A stretch of 64,000 nt of DNA from Paramecium sonneborni (taxonomy: Eukaryota > Ciliophora > Oligohymenophorea > Peniculida > Parameciidae), in contig CAJJDN010000091.1 of the NCBI GenBank assembly GCA_905182985.1, positions 37,578 to 101,577 of the forward strand. Direction: 5' to 3'. Of this stretch, positions 11,170 to 24,129 are shown in pieces. The notes under the pieces were generated by a model, which had not been told where the DNA came from, ran no database searches, and was given only the letters and a program-made list of their open reading frames with translations. Each line of letters begins with the position of its first letter. Position 1 is the first letter of the stretch. A program made the translations under genes and the position numbers.

Positions 11170-13560
11170 ATGTTAGATTCAGTTTAATATAAAGGGAGAT
11201 TCTCTGTGAGTGGTAAAATAGAAAAAACAATATCAGTCAAATTTTAACTTTATTACTTAGATTCAAAAGAATCAACTTTGTATGTGAAAATAAGAAATAA
11301 GACATTAAATGAAGAGGAATTTATGATAAAGGAAATGTAGAAAGAGTCATAGTCATGTTATTCTGTATAACTCGATTTAAAAGAAAATTGCAAATACAAA
11401 TATTAATATGAGGCATTCAATAATATAACTTAAAAAAAGGATATAGAGTTAAAATTTAGAGACTTTGAATATGCTGAAAAAGATAAGTTTTAAATTGATT
11501 AATGGAATAAAGTTTGGTGTTTATATAGAATTCTTCCAAAAAGTGAGGATATTTTTTAAGCATATCATATTTCTATTAAAAATAATCAAGATGGAAATTA
11601 TTTTGAATTAAAAAAATCAAAGTATATATTTCCTGCTAAAGACCATTATGAATTATTAGATGATAGTGAAATTTAAAAATTTAGATAATTTTCACTTAAA
11701 TCAAAAGAAGATGAAACAGAAGAATTAAGTAATTAAATTGAAATTTAGAATATAAGTAAGTATAAAATGAATTGTATTTATGTTGAGTTTGATATGTAAT
11801 TATTTTCTAAAGATAAATCAGAAAAAATTAAATAATTTTTGAAATCTTATGAAACAAATCAAGAATGGAAAAAATATAATCAAATTAAAAATTTATAACA
11901 ATAAATTGAAGAATTAAATTAAAAACTATTAGAATAAGAAAAAAAAAATAGTGGATTAAATACATAACTAGTTAATGAATTAAAAAATAGTGATAATTTG
12001 AAAAAACAAATTTAAACTATAAATTTAAATCATCAAAAAGAATTGAATTCTCTCAATGTTAAATTTGAATAAGAAAAAACTACTGCCTTAATTCTTTAAG
12101 ATTAATTAATTTAAAATATGACAAGAAATTTTTAAGAGAAAATTGAATAACTTTCAGAAAAAATAAAAATTTAAAATAATTAATATTTATCAATGCAAGA
12201 TGATTTTGATTAATTTCAAAAGAGTGCTTCTAAAACAACGACAGAATATATATATAAACTTGAAGAATCATAAAAAATGCTTTAATTAAAAGAACTTTAA
12301 TTACTTTAGATTAAAAATAACCATCTTAATAAAAATGAAAATTCTTAAAATGAAGAGATAATTATAGATTTATGTATTTAAAATGGTACATAAGATCAAA
12401 TCAATTAGCTTAATATTTTAAAAGATAAGCTTCAATAATATGAAAAAAATTTTGGTCAAATGTCTTTGAAAAATGAAGAAATTGAATCTGAACTCTTAAA
12501 AAAAGGAAAAATAGAACATGGTCTTAAAAGAAAAATTTAAGAATAAATTGAAAACTAAAATAGTTGTATAAAAAATTTGTAAATTGCAGAAAAATAAGTT
12601 CAAGAATTAAAAGAACAAACTTTAAATGATGCTAAGAACAATCAAAAGTTGAAATAATTGTTAGAAAAAATTAAAAAGAAATGTTAAGATTTGGAAGTTT
12701 ACAAAATTTAATATTAAAATTTGTTTCAAAAATATGAAGAATAAAGGGACCAATATTTATAATTAGAAATTGAAAAAAATAAAAATGAAATGGAATTTTA
12801 ATAATTTAAAGAATAAAAATAACTTTAATTATAATCTATGGTATCTGAAAATGAAAAATCTCTAAAATAAATGTAAGATGAAACTTAAATATTATTGGAA
12901 TAATAAAAAGCAGAATTATATAAGTAATAAAAATATTAACATGAGCTCTTTATGAAGAGTTCTTTAGATATATTAGATAGTTTATAAAATGAAATATTAT
13001 ACCCTTATTTTAATCATTAACTTCAATTTTCTCAAAATTTGTCATGTAATTTAAATAGTGAAATATAAAGTATTTCATCTTTAATGTTAAATAATTTTGA
13101 AAGCATAATAAATATAGCTGCAGATGGAATTAATATTATAACAAACAGTTCATTTAATCATTTGAAAATAGATTTAATAGATATTCATTAATAAATAATA
13201 GACGAAATTCAAGAATAAAAGAATTCATCTGAATAATCACCTATGACATAATTATTATAACTTATCAATTAATTCCAAAATAAATTATAAGAAATTTAAT
13301 AATTTTCTCTTTAAGTAGATGACATGATTGATTAGGATTAAGATTAGATTAGATTAATAAATACTAATTGTTAAACCCTTGATAAATTATTAGATATTGT
13401 GATCAAGTAAAGAAGTATATTAAAAAGAAAAAATGATGAATTAGAAATATTCTGCAAAAATTAAGATATCATTATTGTAGCATTTAAACAATTCCAAGCT
13501 AAAACTTTGAGTGGTTTCTAAAACTAATTTATTCGAAGTGATTTAGAACCAAGTATTTGA
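11170..13560 (+). CDS. Long coiled-coil protein with N-terminal globular region
   Basis: 796 codons plus TGA in a single frame with no intron needed. Residues 1 to about 225 look globular (beta-rich, with KSKYIFPAKDHYELLDDSE). From about residue 230 to 600 the sequence is almost pure heptad-type Lys/Glu/Gln/Leu, for example QIKNLQQQIEELNQKLLEQ, a long coiled coil. The last 200 residues are less charged but still helical (DELEIFCKNQDIIIVAFKQ). Such proteins in ciliates often belong to the cortex or basal bodies, but nothing here identifies a place or partner. Spacer on both sides; no sign of decay. Confidence 0.8.
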
Positions 13561-13681
13561 TTTAGATATAATATATATAGATTATTAAATATATTTATTT
13601 ACAAGATTAGATTAAATATTTTAAATGAATATTTTCCTAAATCACATTAAATTACAATATTATCTTATATTTAATAAAGTA

Positions 13682-14939
13682 TTTATTTCTATTAAGGTTT
13701 GAATCAATCAATCAAGATTCAATAATTGATGAATTAATCTATTGTAAAGATGTATTTATAATAATAAGATATTTCTAATTTACTTCCTATTTTTGCTTAT
13801 AAGCATAGATATTTATAAAAATAAATAAATCTAGATTTTCTTTTAGAAATTGATTAGAAATTTTTAGATGTTTTCAAATTTATTAACTAAAATAGGCAAC
13901 TTCTTATTATTGTTAAATTTTATTAACAATAAAAATAATTAAATAATAAAATTTGATGATTAATTTATAAGAAATAAAACCTCATAAGAATGAGTATGTT
14001 GCTATTTAAAAAAATATAATTTGGAAAACATGATAAATTAAATAGCTGAAAGAAAATGCTTTAATTTTTCAAAGACAAAAAAACAATAAATAAAAAATAA
14101 CAATAATTAAAATTATAAGAAATAGATATGCTTGAATTTTCAACTCAAAGAGAGATTAGAAACTATAAATAAAAAATACTTTCAATTTGAATAGATATAT
14201 CAATAAATCATATATCAAATATGAATATCTGAATTTGTAAAATTTGAAGAAAAATTATAGTAATCAGAAAATATTTGATGATATTAAAGTAAACACTTAA
14301 ATGATAAATTAAATCTTCTGAAAGAGAATCTTTATATATTAATAATAAAATTTTGTTTTACGAAACTACAAATTCGAGTAAATTGTTAAAATTTTAAAAT
14401 CATCTAAAGAACAGATTAAATAATTAATCAAAAAGCATATGAAAGATTATTTTGAAACTCTATTGTGAAAGAATTCTATAATAAACTATGTGTATAATTT
14501 GCAATAAAATTTTTCTGCAAAAATAGATAAATTGAAAAAGGAGTTGGAAAATTCATTACAAAGAAAAATAAATGTATTTGATTTTAATTTTTAACTAATT
14601 ATTTCCTTTTGGGAATTAATTTTAAATAGCATTGTTAGAGTATTGAAATATTTAAAAGGAAAAAAATGGAAAACAGAGAAGAAATTACATTTAATTGAAA
14701 GATCTTTATTAATTAAAGAGAAGATTCTTTAATAAATACAATAAAATGGAGATATAGAAAAATACTTTAAAAATTGTAAGATCAATCATATAAGAACGGA
14801 GAATAGATAATTAATCTAAATTATATTAATTACTCTCATTCAAAACTCCCATTCTTTTTTAAAGAAGAAGAAACCTAATAAACTGAAATTTAAATATTCT
14901 TAATATTTAAAAGCATTGTAAAATATTTGTAAATAGTGA
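13682..14939 (+). pseudogene. Decayed coiled-coil-type gene
   Basis: A chain of plus-strand open segments with protein-like composition is broken by TGAs and frame changes. The first ends at TGA 13954. Several short ones follow (for example KKMLQFFKDKKTINKK). The last and longest is 156 codons from 14469 to TGA at 14937-14939, containing AKIDKLKKELENSLQRK. No GT..AG introns join these cleanly. The Lys/Gln/Leu-rich character suggests a former coiled-coil gene, possibly related to the one just upstream at 11170-13560, but I cannot align them. Confidence 0.45.
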
Positions 14940-17161
14940 TAATAAAATATTTTTTTAAATTATGCTATCAAATTTAATTAACTTAAATATAAGTTTTTAA
15001 AGCTTAACAATGCTCTTCTTATTAAAAATTAACTTAAATTCTTACCTTTAAAACATAAATAAAGATTTTTGAATCTCTATCTGCATTTAATTCAAAAATA
15101 TTCATTATTTTCTTTTTTGTGTAAAATTTGATATTTTTAAATTAAAGAAAGTTTTATTTAAATTATTAATTAATGATTCTTAGAATATTCTAATATTATA
15201 TCTATAATTACAATTTTTATATATTAATATTTACTTTAATTATTATAATAAAAATTACGCATTTTTATTCTAAACAATTATTTCTTAAGTTCCATATATA
15301 ATAATACTTACATTGATTAGAAGATGAATCAGATAAAATTCTTATTTGAATAATATAATAAAAAAGAATCACAGTATTAAATGAATACTTTCTTAGAAGT
15401 TTAAAATTCTTGATATGTTTATAATATTATCAATTATGGTGTTTTTATATGAATAAAATAGTTTTATTATTTTCCTTTATATTAAGCAATTAATCATATT
15501 AGAATAGATTGATACTTATGATATAATACAAATGTGATAATATTTATGAATAGTCTTATTAATTATAATATAAATATTCAACAATCATAAAATCTCCTTT
15601 ATTTATTTAAATAGTGATATTCAACAATTATTACAATGAGTGATATAATTGTTAAACAAATAAAAAGAAATTAAACAAATTCTCTTTATTTTTATTTTAT
15701 GAACTTTAGGTGTAATTATTAAGGCATTGAAAGCTACTACTTGACTGAGGAATTCTTTGTTTATTTATTTTTAATTTATAGGCTTTTGTTTTATTTTTTT
15801 AAATAAGCTGAATTGAGCATCAAGCATCCTTCATACCTTTCTGTAAGTTTCTATCAACAATAATAAACAATTTAATACTTGACATTTTAAAAATTAATTT
15901 AATTGAGTTTAGAAAAGTTAATACTTTTTATCTTAGTTGTTATTGTTGATAATTATTACTTGCATTTATTTATTTTATGATTTAGCAAGCAAAGAGCTAA
16001 GAGTATAATCCATTATTTATTATTTATAAAGATATTAATTATAAAAAATTAAATTTACTGAACACCTTTTTATAATTAAAAAATATTAATTTTTTATTTA
16101 GATAGATTTATAATGACTATCGATTAATAACAAATTATTTTCTTTTTTTAATATTTCAAATTTTTTAATAAAAATTGAAAAGAGGGTTATTGTATTTATT
16201 AAAATCTATCTTCTAAACTATAATATTGATTGAAACATTAAAATAAAATAAATGTGCTTTATATTTAAATATAAGTTTTGCAAATATAAGATTAAACAAG
16301 CCTTTTGAAATTCAAAGCTATAAGGTAGTTAAATTTCTAATTATAAATCATTATATATGTTGTAAGAAATAATTGGCATTATCAACTTTTGATTAGAAAT
16401 TAAAGACATAAGGATTTTCTCAATTTATGATTCAGTATAAAAATATTTTTTCGTAAAGTTTTAAAAGTGAGGTTAAATGTTGTAGAAATTTTAGAAAAAT
16501 CAATATCCTAACTTTTAAAAAATGAAGATAATATAAAATTGAATCTAATCATCTATTTTGTATTTTATTTTTTCAATTCTACTTATAGTTCATTTCTTAT
16601 AGATTATAAATAATAAATTCTTAAAAATTATTTAGAATTTTAAAAAAGAGAACTTTTAACTCAGACTTCAGAGCTTAATATTATAAAATATTTCTTAGAT
16701 TACTTTGTTTCTTTATCATAATAGAATAATAAATCAAAATCTAAAGTTTATTAAATTAATATTAATGGATGGAACATCACAAAATAATAGAGATATCAAT
16801 TGTATTTTAAGTAATTGAAATTTTTTACAATATTAATTTAGTTTAATTTTTATAGGATGATAATATTATGAGATCAGCCCTTTTACTTGTATTTTATTTT
16901 AGTTTTGCATTTAATTATAAAAATAAAATAAGGAATCCATTGAATGTTTTAATTCAAAATTGAGTATATGCATTACTATAGAAATATCTAAAGGCATCTT
17001 TTTTTGATTTAATAATATCATAGTTAATAAAATAATAGATTTAATATTTATTCTAACTTTTAAAAATATAAAATTGTAGAGAATTCAACTTTAATAAATA
17101 TAATAGTTAATAAAATGAATTTTTTTTGAATTAATACATATAAAAAATATAATTTAAAGAC
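14940..17161. other. Long gene-poor stretch
   Basis: About 2.2 kb, very AT-rich, no convincing gene. The only item of note is a 31-codon frame at 16868-16963 (ATG to TGA) starting MRSALLLVFYFSFAF, which resembles a signal peptide. It may be the stump of a lost secreted protein and is not claimed as a gene. Confidence 0.45.
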
Positions 17162-18208
17162 ATGGGGTGTCACATAATGAAATAGAATCAAGCAAAAAAT
17201 AAAAAACATTTTTAATATAAACTTTCATCTCTGCATAAATAAGAAGGCAGTTTCTGTGCATTAGCAATTAACAGCAAAAATGATCTACTTGCTGTTGGTT
17301 CAGATAGCGAAATAAAAATATTTAACTTTAAAAGGGGATATTTAAAATAATTACAAGTAATTTCATTAAGAGCATACAATCTATCTCTTTTAATTTATTG
17401 TAAAAAGAAACCCTTTTTAATTTCTGCATAAGGTGCATCTTCATTAATGATTTGGAATTCAAGTCTAATATCAAATCCAAAATTCATATGTAAAATGATT
17501 GGACATTCTCAATAAATAATATCTATGACACTTGATCCAATATTGGAAGATCTCATTATATCTGGTTCTCATGATAACAATATTAAATTTTGGTCAATCT
17601 ATAATAAATGGTTCTGTAAATAAACAATTTCTGAACATACTAAACCAGTTCTCTCTTTAATTATGAACTCATAGGGAAATTAATTAATCTCTTGTAGTTA
17701 AGATAAGTAGATCTTCATTATTGATAGAAATAATTAGACTTAATGGTTAATTAAATAAAAGATTCTATTACCAACTTATGGATATCGTTTATCATATATA
17801 ACAGATAGTATTTTTATATTTCTACCAAATAGTTATTATGATGGTACTCATCTTTACATTTTTAAAATAAATGATTTAATTAAATAATATCAAAAATTAT
17901 GTTAAATTCCTATCTAAGGAAAAAATTAATATTGTTACTATTACTTTCCTTTACTCTTTATTCAATCTAAAAATATACTTCTTATAAAGAATGGTTGCTA
18001 TGTTAATTTATTACAAATCATTCCTTCTATGTCTTAAAATAATTTTATTTATTAATTAGAATAAACAATATAATTTTAAAATAAATATATTTATGGAACT
18101 TTGACAGATGATGGAGAGTTTTTAATTATTTGGGATGAAGAATCAGAATAAATTTAAATAAGAAAGTTAAATATTATTAAAAAACATTGTTTATATTCAA
18201 ATGAATGA
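17162..18208 (+). CDS. WD40-repeat protein (longer paralogue)
   Basis: 348 codons plus TGA in one frame. Blades are clearer than in the paralogue at 9670: GSFCALAINSKNDLLAVGS, then IISMTLDPILEDLIISGS with SHDNNIKFWS, then VLSLIMNSQGNQLISCSQD, and a last blade DDGEFLIIWDEE. This predicts a beta-propeller scaffold of about five or six recognisable blades. The N-terminus is short and basic. The gene lies 277 bp upstream of, and on the same strand as, the large membrane-protein gene; the first WD40 paralogue also sits near the paralogue of that membrane gene, so the pair may have been duplicated together. No regulatory signal seen. Confidence 0.85.
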
Positions 18209-18485
18209 TAAATAATTAATTTTATATTCACAATTTAACAACTCATAACTATCAAATTTAGTCTTAAAAAATTAGAATTTTGTATATAGCAATATTATTT
18301 ATTCAATTTAAATGATACATAATAATTCTAAATTGTTAAAAATCAAAATAAATAATAAGCCCTCAATTCAGTCAAAGAATAGCTTTAACTTCATTAGTTT
18401 AATTAAACTAAACTAATATTAGTGTTTTAAAAGTAATTTTTCTATAAATTTAAATTAAGCTTATCAATTTATTGAATATTATATT

Positions 18486-21400
18486 ATGAGATTTTAATTT
18501 TAATTTATTATAGGCATAAGTCTTTTATTTTAACTTATTGTGAGTAACTCAAGAAAATGTGAAATAGTTGAGATCGAATCAAATCAAAAGTTTATTTCTA
18601 AATAAATAAATGTTTTATTAATTGAAAGTGATCAAGATGAATTGCAAGATTTTAATAACAATAATTACAACATTGTTGAAGAATCATTAAAAATTTCTAA
18701 TTATGTAGATGATAATCTAATTTCAACTTAAATTATTGAACATTTAGGTTTTGATTAACTTCTCTGTAAATTCATTAAATCTTAAATCTATGTTATCTCT
18801 TGCATTAAAATATCTAATTTTTATAAAAGGTAATCACTTAATTTTAAAGACTAAATTATACTAACATTAGAACTTAGCAATTTAGATGGTTCTATGTGTA
18901 ATGAATTTTTTTTTAATCAATAATCTTAATTTCAAATTTTTTGTTTAAATAATTCCTATATAAACATTTACAGTGTAGATTTAGAACATATAATAAAATT
19001 AGAGTTATAGTATAAAATAGATTAAAGGTAATATGAACTGTGTAAAATAAAATATTTTAAATTAGAAGATAATCATTATTTAATATCTTTTTTTCAATGC
19101 AAAAATTGGGGTGTATATTCTTACATTAATTAAGATTTTAAGATTTTTTTGAATTATGAATTAGTTTTAAATGAGAATGCAATATAAATTTCATATTTAG
19201 AAAATATTAAAATATGTTAAACAACCCTTTTTTTAATTGTTGAGAATGGAAATTATCATTTTTTAATTAATAAATAGAATCAAGCTAAATTTTAAATATT
19301 CATTTCCATTTCTTAAAATTTAAAAAAAATTTTACTATCATGGAATTGTTTATATTTATATGAAGTTGAATATAATTCATTAATCAATAAAACTAAAATT
19401 TTTAATAGAGGATATTCATTTTAATATTCTTTGAATGGTCAACCTATTTATGTACAAACACTATAAAACATTCTCTTTGTCAAAACTCAAAATGAACTTC
19501 AAATAATTTATAATTAAAAAATCAAATAATCAATTAAAACAAATTCCTCATATTTTGTTTTTAATGATAAGTATAATTTGATATTTTAGCTTGATTAAAT
19601 AAGTAATTACATAGTATTTTATAAATTCTCATACCCCAGAAATTTAATATAACCAACCTAAAAATATATTTTTTATATTTAAACTTCACCATTTTTCAAT
19701 TAAAAAATAAAACATTGTAGCGAGTTTAAATATATTACATAAACTAATTCTAATAATATAACTTTAAAAATTATTAATAGTTGCTAAAAAACCTCATAAT
19801 TATTATTGAACAAACAAGATTTGAATTTACCATATTAATATTTGATAAAGTTAGAATAAAAATATGAATTTAGAATCAATATATAAGATTAATATTCCTT
19901 TTTTTAAATTTGTCCCATTAAAAGTATTTATAAATAGGACTCAATTTTGGAATATTATTAAACCAAAATTAATAATAAAAGTTTTTCATTTGTAAAAACA
20001 AAAGAATACATATACATTTAAAATTGTGATGATATGCCTTAATTTAAAATTTCTACCAAAGAATGTGCAGTATTTTTTTATTAAAGTTAAGTTCTTTTAT
20101 GGTATTAGAATAAAAATCTGCTTAAGCTTATAAATTTCTAATACGAAAAAAAATTAGAAATTAAATTTGATAGCAGAATTACAAATATTATTCAATTCTA
20201 AATGATTGTAATAGTTTTCACATCAAATAATAAAGATCCTTAATTAATTGATATGATAACTTAAATTAAAATAACATTGAAATCTAAAGTTTATAAAATT
20301 TTGAATAAATTAAATGAAATCTATCTTTAAGATAAGAAAAAATATGAAAATGAAATAATTTAATTTTTTTATTTCTCATAAGCAACACCATAATTTATTT
20401 AGTATCTCCAATATTTTATTTTTGAAATTCATACAAAAATTATTTATACTAGGCTTGATAATATTTAAATTGTTTTTATAAAAGAAATGATGAGCAAATA
20501 ATTTTATATTTTGGGAATACATCAAACAAATAATTAAATAATTGATCATTATTTTGATTTTGTGTAAATTGAAATTTTATATAAAGTAAATTTAGATGAT
20601 TATAACTTAATTAAACCTTTATAATATTAAATTGCTACTAAACATATAGCCATTGCCTGTCAAAAAGAAAATAAAATATTTGCTTTAATATTTGAAATAA
20701 GAATTATAAAACCTTTAAAATTGCTAAAAATTATTCAAATTAGTAAGAATAATTTTTTTTTTAGCGAAGAAAACTTTTTTTATTATGATTCTTTCGGTGA
20801 AATCATCATTATAAATATATTAAATTTTGATATTTAACTAGAAAATCCTGTTCCATAACAAAGTGATCATGTCACTAACACTGAAATCTCATTCTAAATT
20901 ATTTCTACTATTTAGACAGAGCCAGTTGTAAATTTAAGATTCTAATTAAAATTCTATAATGAGTGTTTTGGATTATTTCAAAAAAGTGATCATTTTTAAC
21001 TGAATTAATCAACAAATAATTAACCAAAAATTTTAATATCCAATTATTTTTTTGGTCCAATTGATTAAATAAAGATTGTAGATAATGATAAGACTCAAAT
21101 TTATGGTCCATTATTACTATCAGATGATAAAAATGACTTAAAAGAAATTATGATAGAGAATATCAACTTTCCCTAGAAATTTCATTATCTTTAAACTTAA
21201 CCAAAAAAACTAATTTTTTACTATAACAGTTAATATAGTTTAATTTTTAATTAATACAAAGAAGTATTTTTTAATGTAATATTTCTTGATGAAGAACGAA
21301 TATTGTTTTTATTTTTTTCAGAAGTAGAAAATGAATTGATAGGAATGATTTATTAGATTAAAAAGGATAGCTTAAATCTAATTATAGAACCTATTTTTGT

Positions 21401-22418
21401 GACAAATATAACTTTAAATAGCAATTATGATTAATATCAAGTAATTAAGACAGGCAATCTAATTGTATTTAAATCTGAAATCCCTTTAATAATATATTAG
21501 AATTTTAATTCAAGCATTAAATTAATAGAGAACCATTTGAATATTCTTGACATCTTTAAAATACAAGGTTATAATAATTTATATATATCTATATCCAGAG
21601 TGAATTCTGAAGGAGATTTTTTATTCAATATTCTTTATTCTAACTAATTTGAATTAATTGTTAATAAAACTGCAATACTTTATTGGGATTAAATTCTAAT
21701 TGAATTAACAAAATTTATTGATATTGATAACTATAGATCTTTAAATTATTAGAACAAAAGTAATATTTTGGAGTGCAATATCGAAGAATAAATTGCAAAA
21801 ATAGTAATTATTCAGACTTTTAGATAATACTCTGTTTTAAGTGACATTCTTTTTTATTTGAACAATTATTCTATTTAGTATATCCCATAAAAGTTTTTAA
21901 GAAATGATATCGATGAAGAGATTGTTACTTTGGAGTTATATAATCAAAATATTCTATTTTTAAAATCGTTTTCAAATTCTATTTACTTTTATGATTTGAA
22001 TTAGGATTCTAAAATTTATGATTATATCGGAAGATAAGACTAAAATAATTATTCTTATTATTAATTGAATACTACCCATTTCTTTATATTTTAGAGAAAT
22101 ACAGACAAGGATTTAATATTTATAGGAGAAATTGGGTATAAAATTGATGTAAAAAATAAAACTTTAGGAGATAAAACATTTACATTAGTTGCTGAAAATA
22201 AAGTATCATAAGCTCAATGTAATATAACCATGATAAATAATGATGATCAGAAAGAAAACTATATAGTTTTCAAATAAATAATGATAATATTTGGAGGGAT
22301 TATTGTTTTTTATTTTATAATCAGAAGAATGTAATTAAAGCGTAAGCAACTAAATAATTTAAAACAGAGTAGAGCCTATTTCAGTGATTCTTAAGAAGAA
22401 TCATAAAATAATGAATGA
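18486..22418 (+). CDS. Large single-pass secreted/membrane protein, ciliate-specific family
   Basis: 1,310 codons plus TGA with no intron. ATG at 18486 gives a signal peptide (hydrophobic core IIGISLLFQLIV). A long lumenal or extracellular region of about 1,230 residues follows, of mixed beta type, rich in Asn, Ile, Tyr and Gln. Near the C-terminus one transmembrane segment (IMIIFGGIIVFYFII) is followed by a basic stop-transfer sequence (RRMQLKRKQ) and a short Ser/Glu/Gln tail. This suggests a type I membrane protein with a small cytoplasmic tail. No known domain is recognised. It is the intact counterpart of the broken gene at 2855-7521 and provides the reference for that gene's frameshifts. 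Confidence 0.8.
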
Positions 22419-22900
22419 TTTTATAATATATTTTAATTATAAAAACTACTTAAATAGTTTTATAACCTTTATTGCTGATGATTTTATTTTATTAACTTAT
22501 TTGATTTTTAAATTATGAAGAAAAGTTTGCTTTTATTATAAAAAGATTTAAATAATAGAATTATTTCAATAAAAAAATGAATCTATAAAGCTTAATAACT
22601 TTTTTTTGTTAATATTTGCTTATACATTAGTTGATTTAATAGGAGATATAAAAATTTTTCATAAATAAAATATGAAACAAAATTTTGGGTCAAATTTAGT
22701 AGATAATGATTATATCTTAACCAGTTTATTAGTTTTGTACTAATAATTTAAATTAAACTTGTCTGAAATTGAATATAGAAAGTTAGATTACAGATTATAA
22801 TTGCAATAAAAATGCATAATAACATTGAATAAATATATAAAGTATAATTTGAGATTGTCATCCTTTATTTGATTTAATGAATGAGCTGAATTGAGAAAAG
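22419..22900. other. Spacer, no gene seen
   Basis: About 480 bp between the membrane-protein stop and the coiled-coil gene start. A short frame from about 22813 (MHNNIEQIYK) might be an upstream exon of the next gene but cannot be confirmed. Confidence 0.4.
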
Positions 22901-24092
22901 ATGAATGTAAAGAGTGGTAATTATAAATAATGTATGATAGGGATATAATTATAATTTAAGATTAAATATTTAACAGAAAATGTAATATACGGCCCCATTA
23001 GAGAGAAGACTTGTATTTTAGCCATCTTAATAAATAATGCCATTAATGCATAGAAAAGAGAACATTTTTTCTCCTTTAAGAATAAGTCCATCAACATAAT
23101 AGCATTTAAGTCCTTCATAACATTAATTTTAGAAAGGAAATGAAGTAAATTAGAAGAGAATGAATAGTAATAATGATTAAGAGAAGGAGAAGGAAATAAA
23201 AATATTAATATAGCATAATTAAAGGATGAAGGATTAAATAAATTAATAAGCAATAGATTATGAGAATTTGAAACATAGATATGATAAGATGTATTAAGAT
23301 TAATTAAGATTAATAAATGAATTGGAATAGATGTCAAAAGTATCGGAATAATAATTGAAAGAGATAAAAATAAAATAAGAAGTAATAAAAGATTAGTAGC
23401 ATCAATTAGAATAGCAAAGTCATAGTAAAAATAAAAGTTAGGATGAGAGTTATTAATTGAGATAATAGTTATAGATAAAAGATTAGGAGATAATAAAGTT
23501 AAAGTAAATATTAGAGGAGAAGAATATGGAGAATTAGGAAATGAGGAATACATTGAATACAATAAATTAGAAAGTATAATTTATGACATAGCAAAAAGAT
23601 TAATAATATTAGATAATAGATAAATTTAATAAAGAATTATAGGATGAGATAACTTTGAAAACATAATAAATACATGCAACAAGTTAGAATTTAAGTTAAT
23701 CATAATAATAGGTGAATTAATTGAGATTTGAGGTAGATTCATTGAAAGTGAAATTGTAATCATAATAATAGATGATGCCTTTGTAATAATTGTAATAGAA
23801 ATATATAATGCTTTGTATGGAGAATGATAGATTACATAGTGTAGTATAGAAGGAGTATGAGGTAAAGAGAGGGATGGAATAATAATAAGGGAAATAGGAA
23901 TAGGAGATAGAATAATTAAAGAGTGAATTGAAATAGATATCAGAGGAGTTTAATAGATTATAATAGGGTTTAGTTTATGAATAAAAGAATATGTATTTGA
24001 TAGAGAATTTGAAGAATTAGTTAAATTATTATATAGAGGAGAATGCAAGATTAAATGTTGTTCTAAGATAATAATAATAATCAAGAATATGA
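22901..24092 (+). CDS. Coiled-coil protein
   Basis: The main exon 23133-24092 is open for 319 codons plus TGA and encodes a heptad-type coiled coil very rich in Gln, Lys and Glu (ELEQMSKVSEQQLKEIKIK; KQEQEIEQLKSELKQISEE). The 5' part is less certain. A model with introns at 22932-22960 (29 nt) and 23110-23132 (23 nt, unusual GTCC start) gives a continuous 379-residue protein from ATG 22901. The first 60 residues then hold several His and Cys (LNKQCHQCIEK). The opposite strand also has a long hydrophobic open frame, rejected as a mirror image of this Gln-rich gene. The stop lies 37 bp from the stop of the convergent flippase gene. Confidence 0.75.
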
Positions 24093-24129
24093 ATATAAAT
24101 AGATTAAATATTACTAAGATAATTATAAA

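Noticed and set aside
22921..23562. Minus-strand hydrophobic frame of 213 codons that looks like a multi-pass membrane protein
   Set aside because: It is the mirror of a Gln/Lys-rich coiled-coil gene on the plus strand; its Leu/Ile/Ser/Asn composition follows from TAA and related codons read backwards, and it has no credible start.
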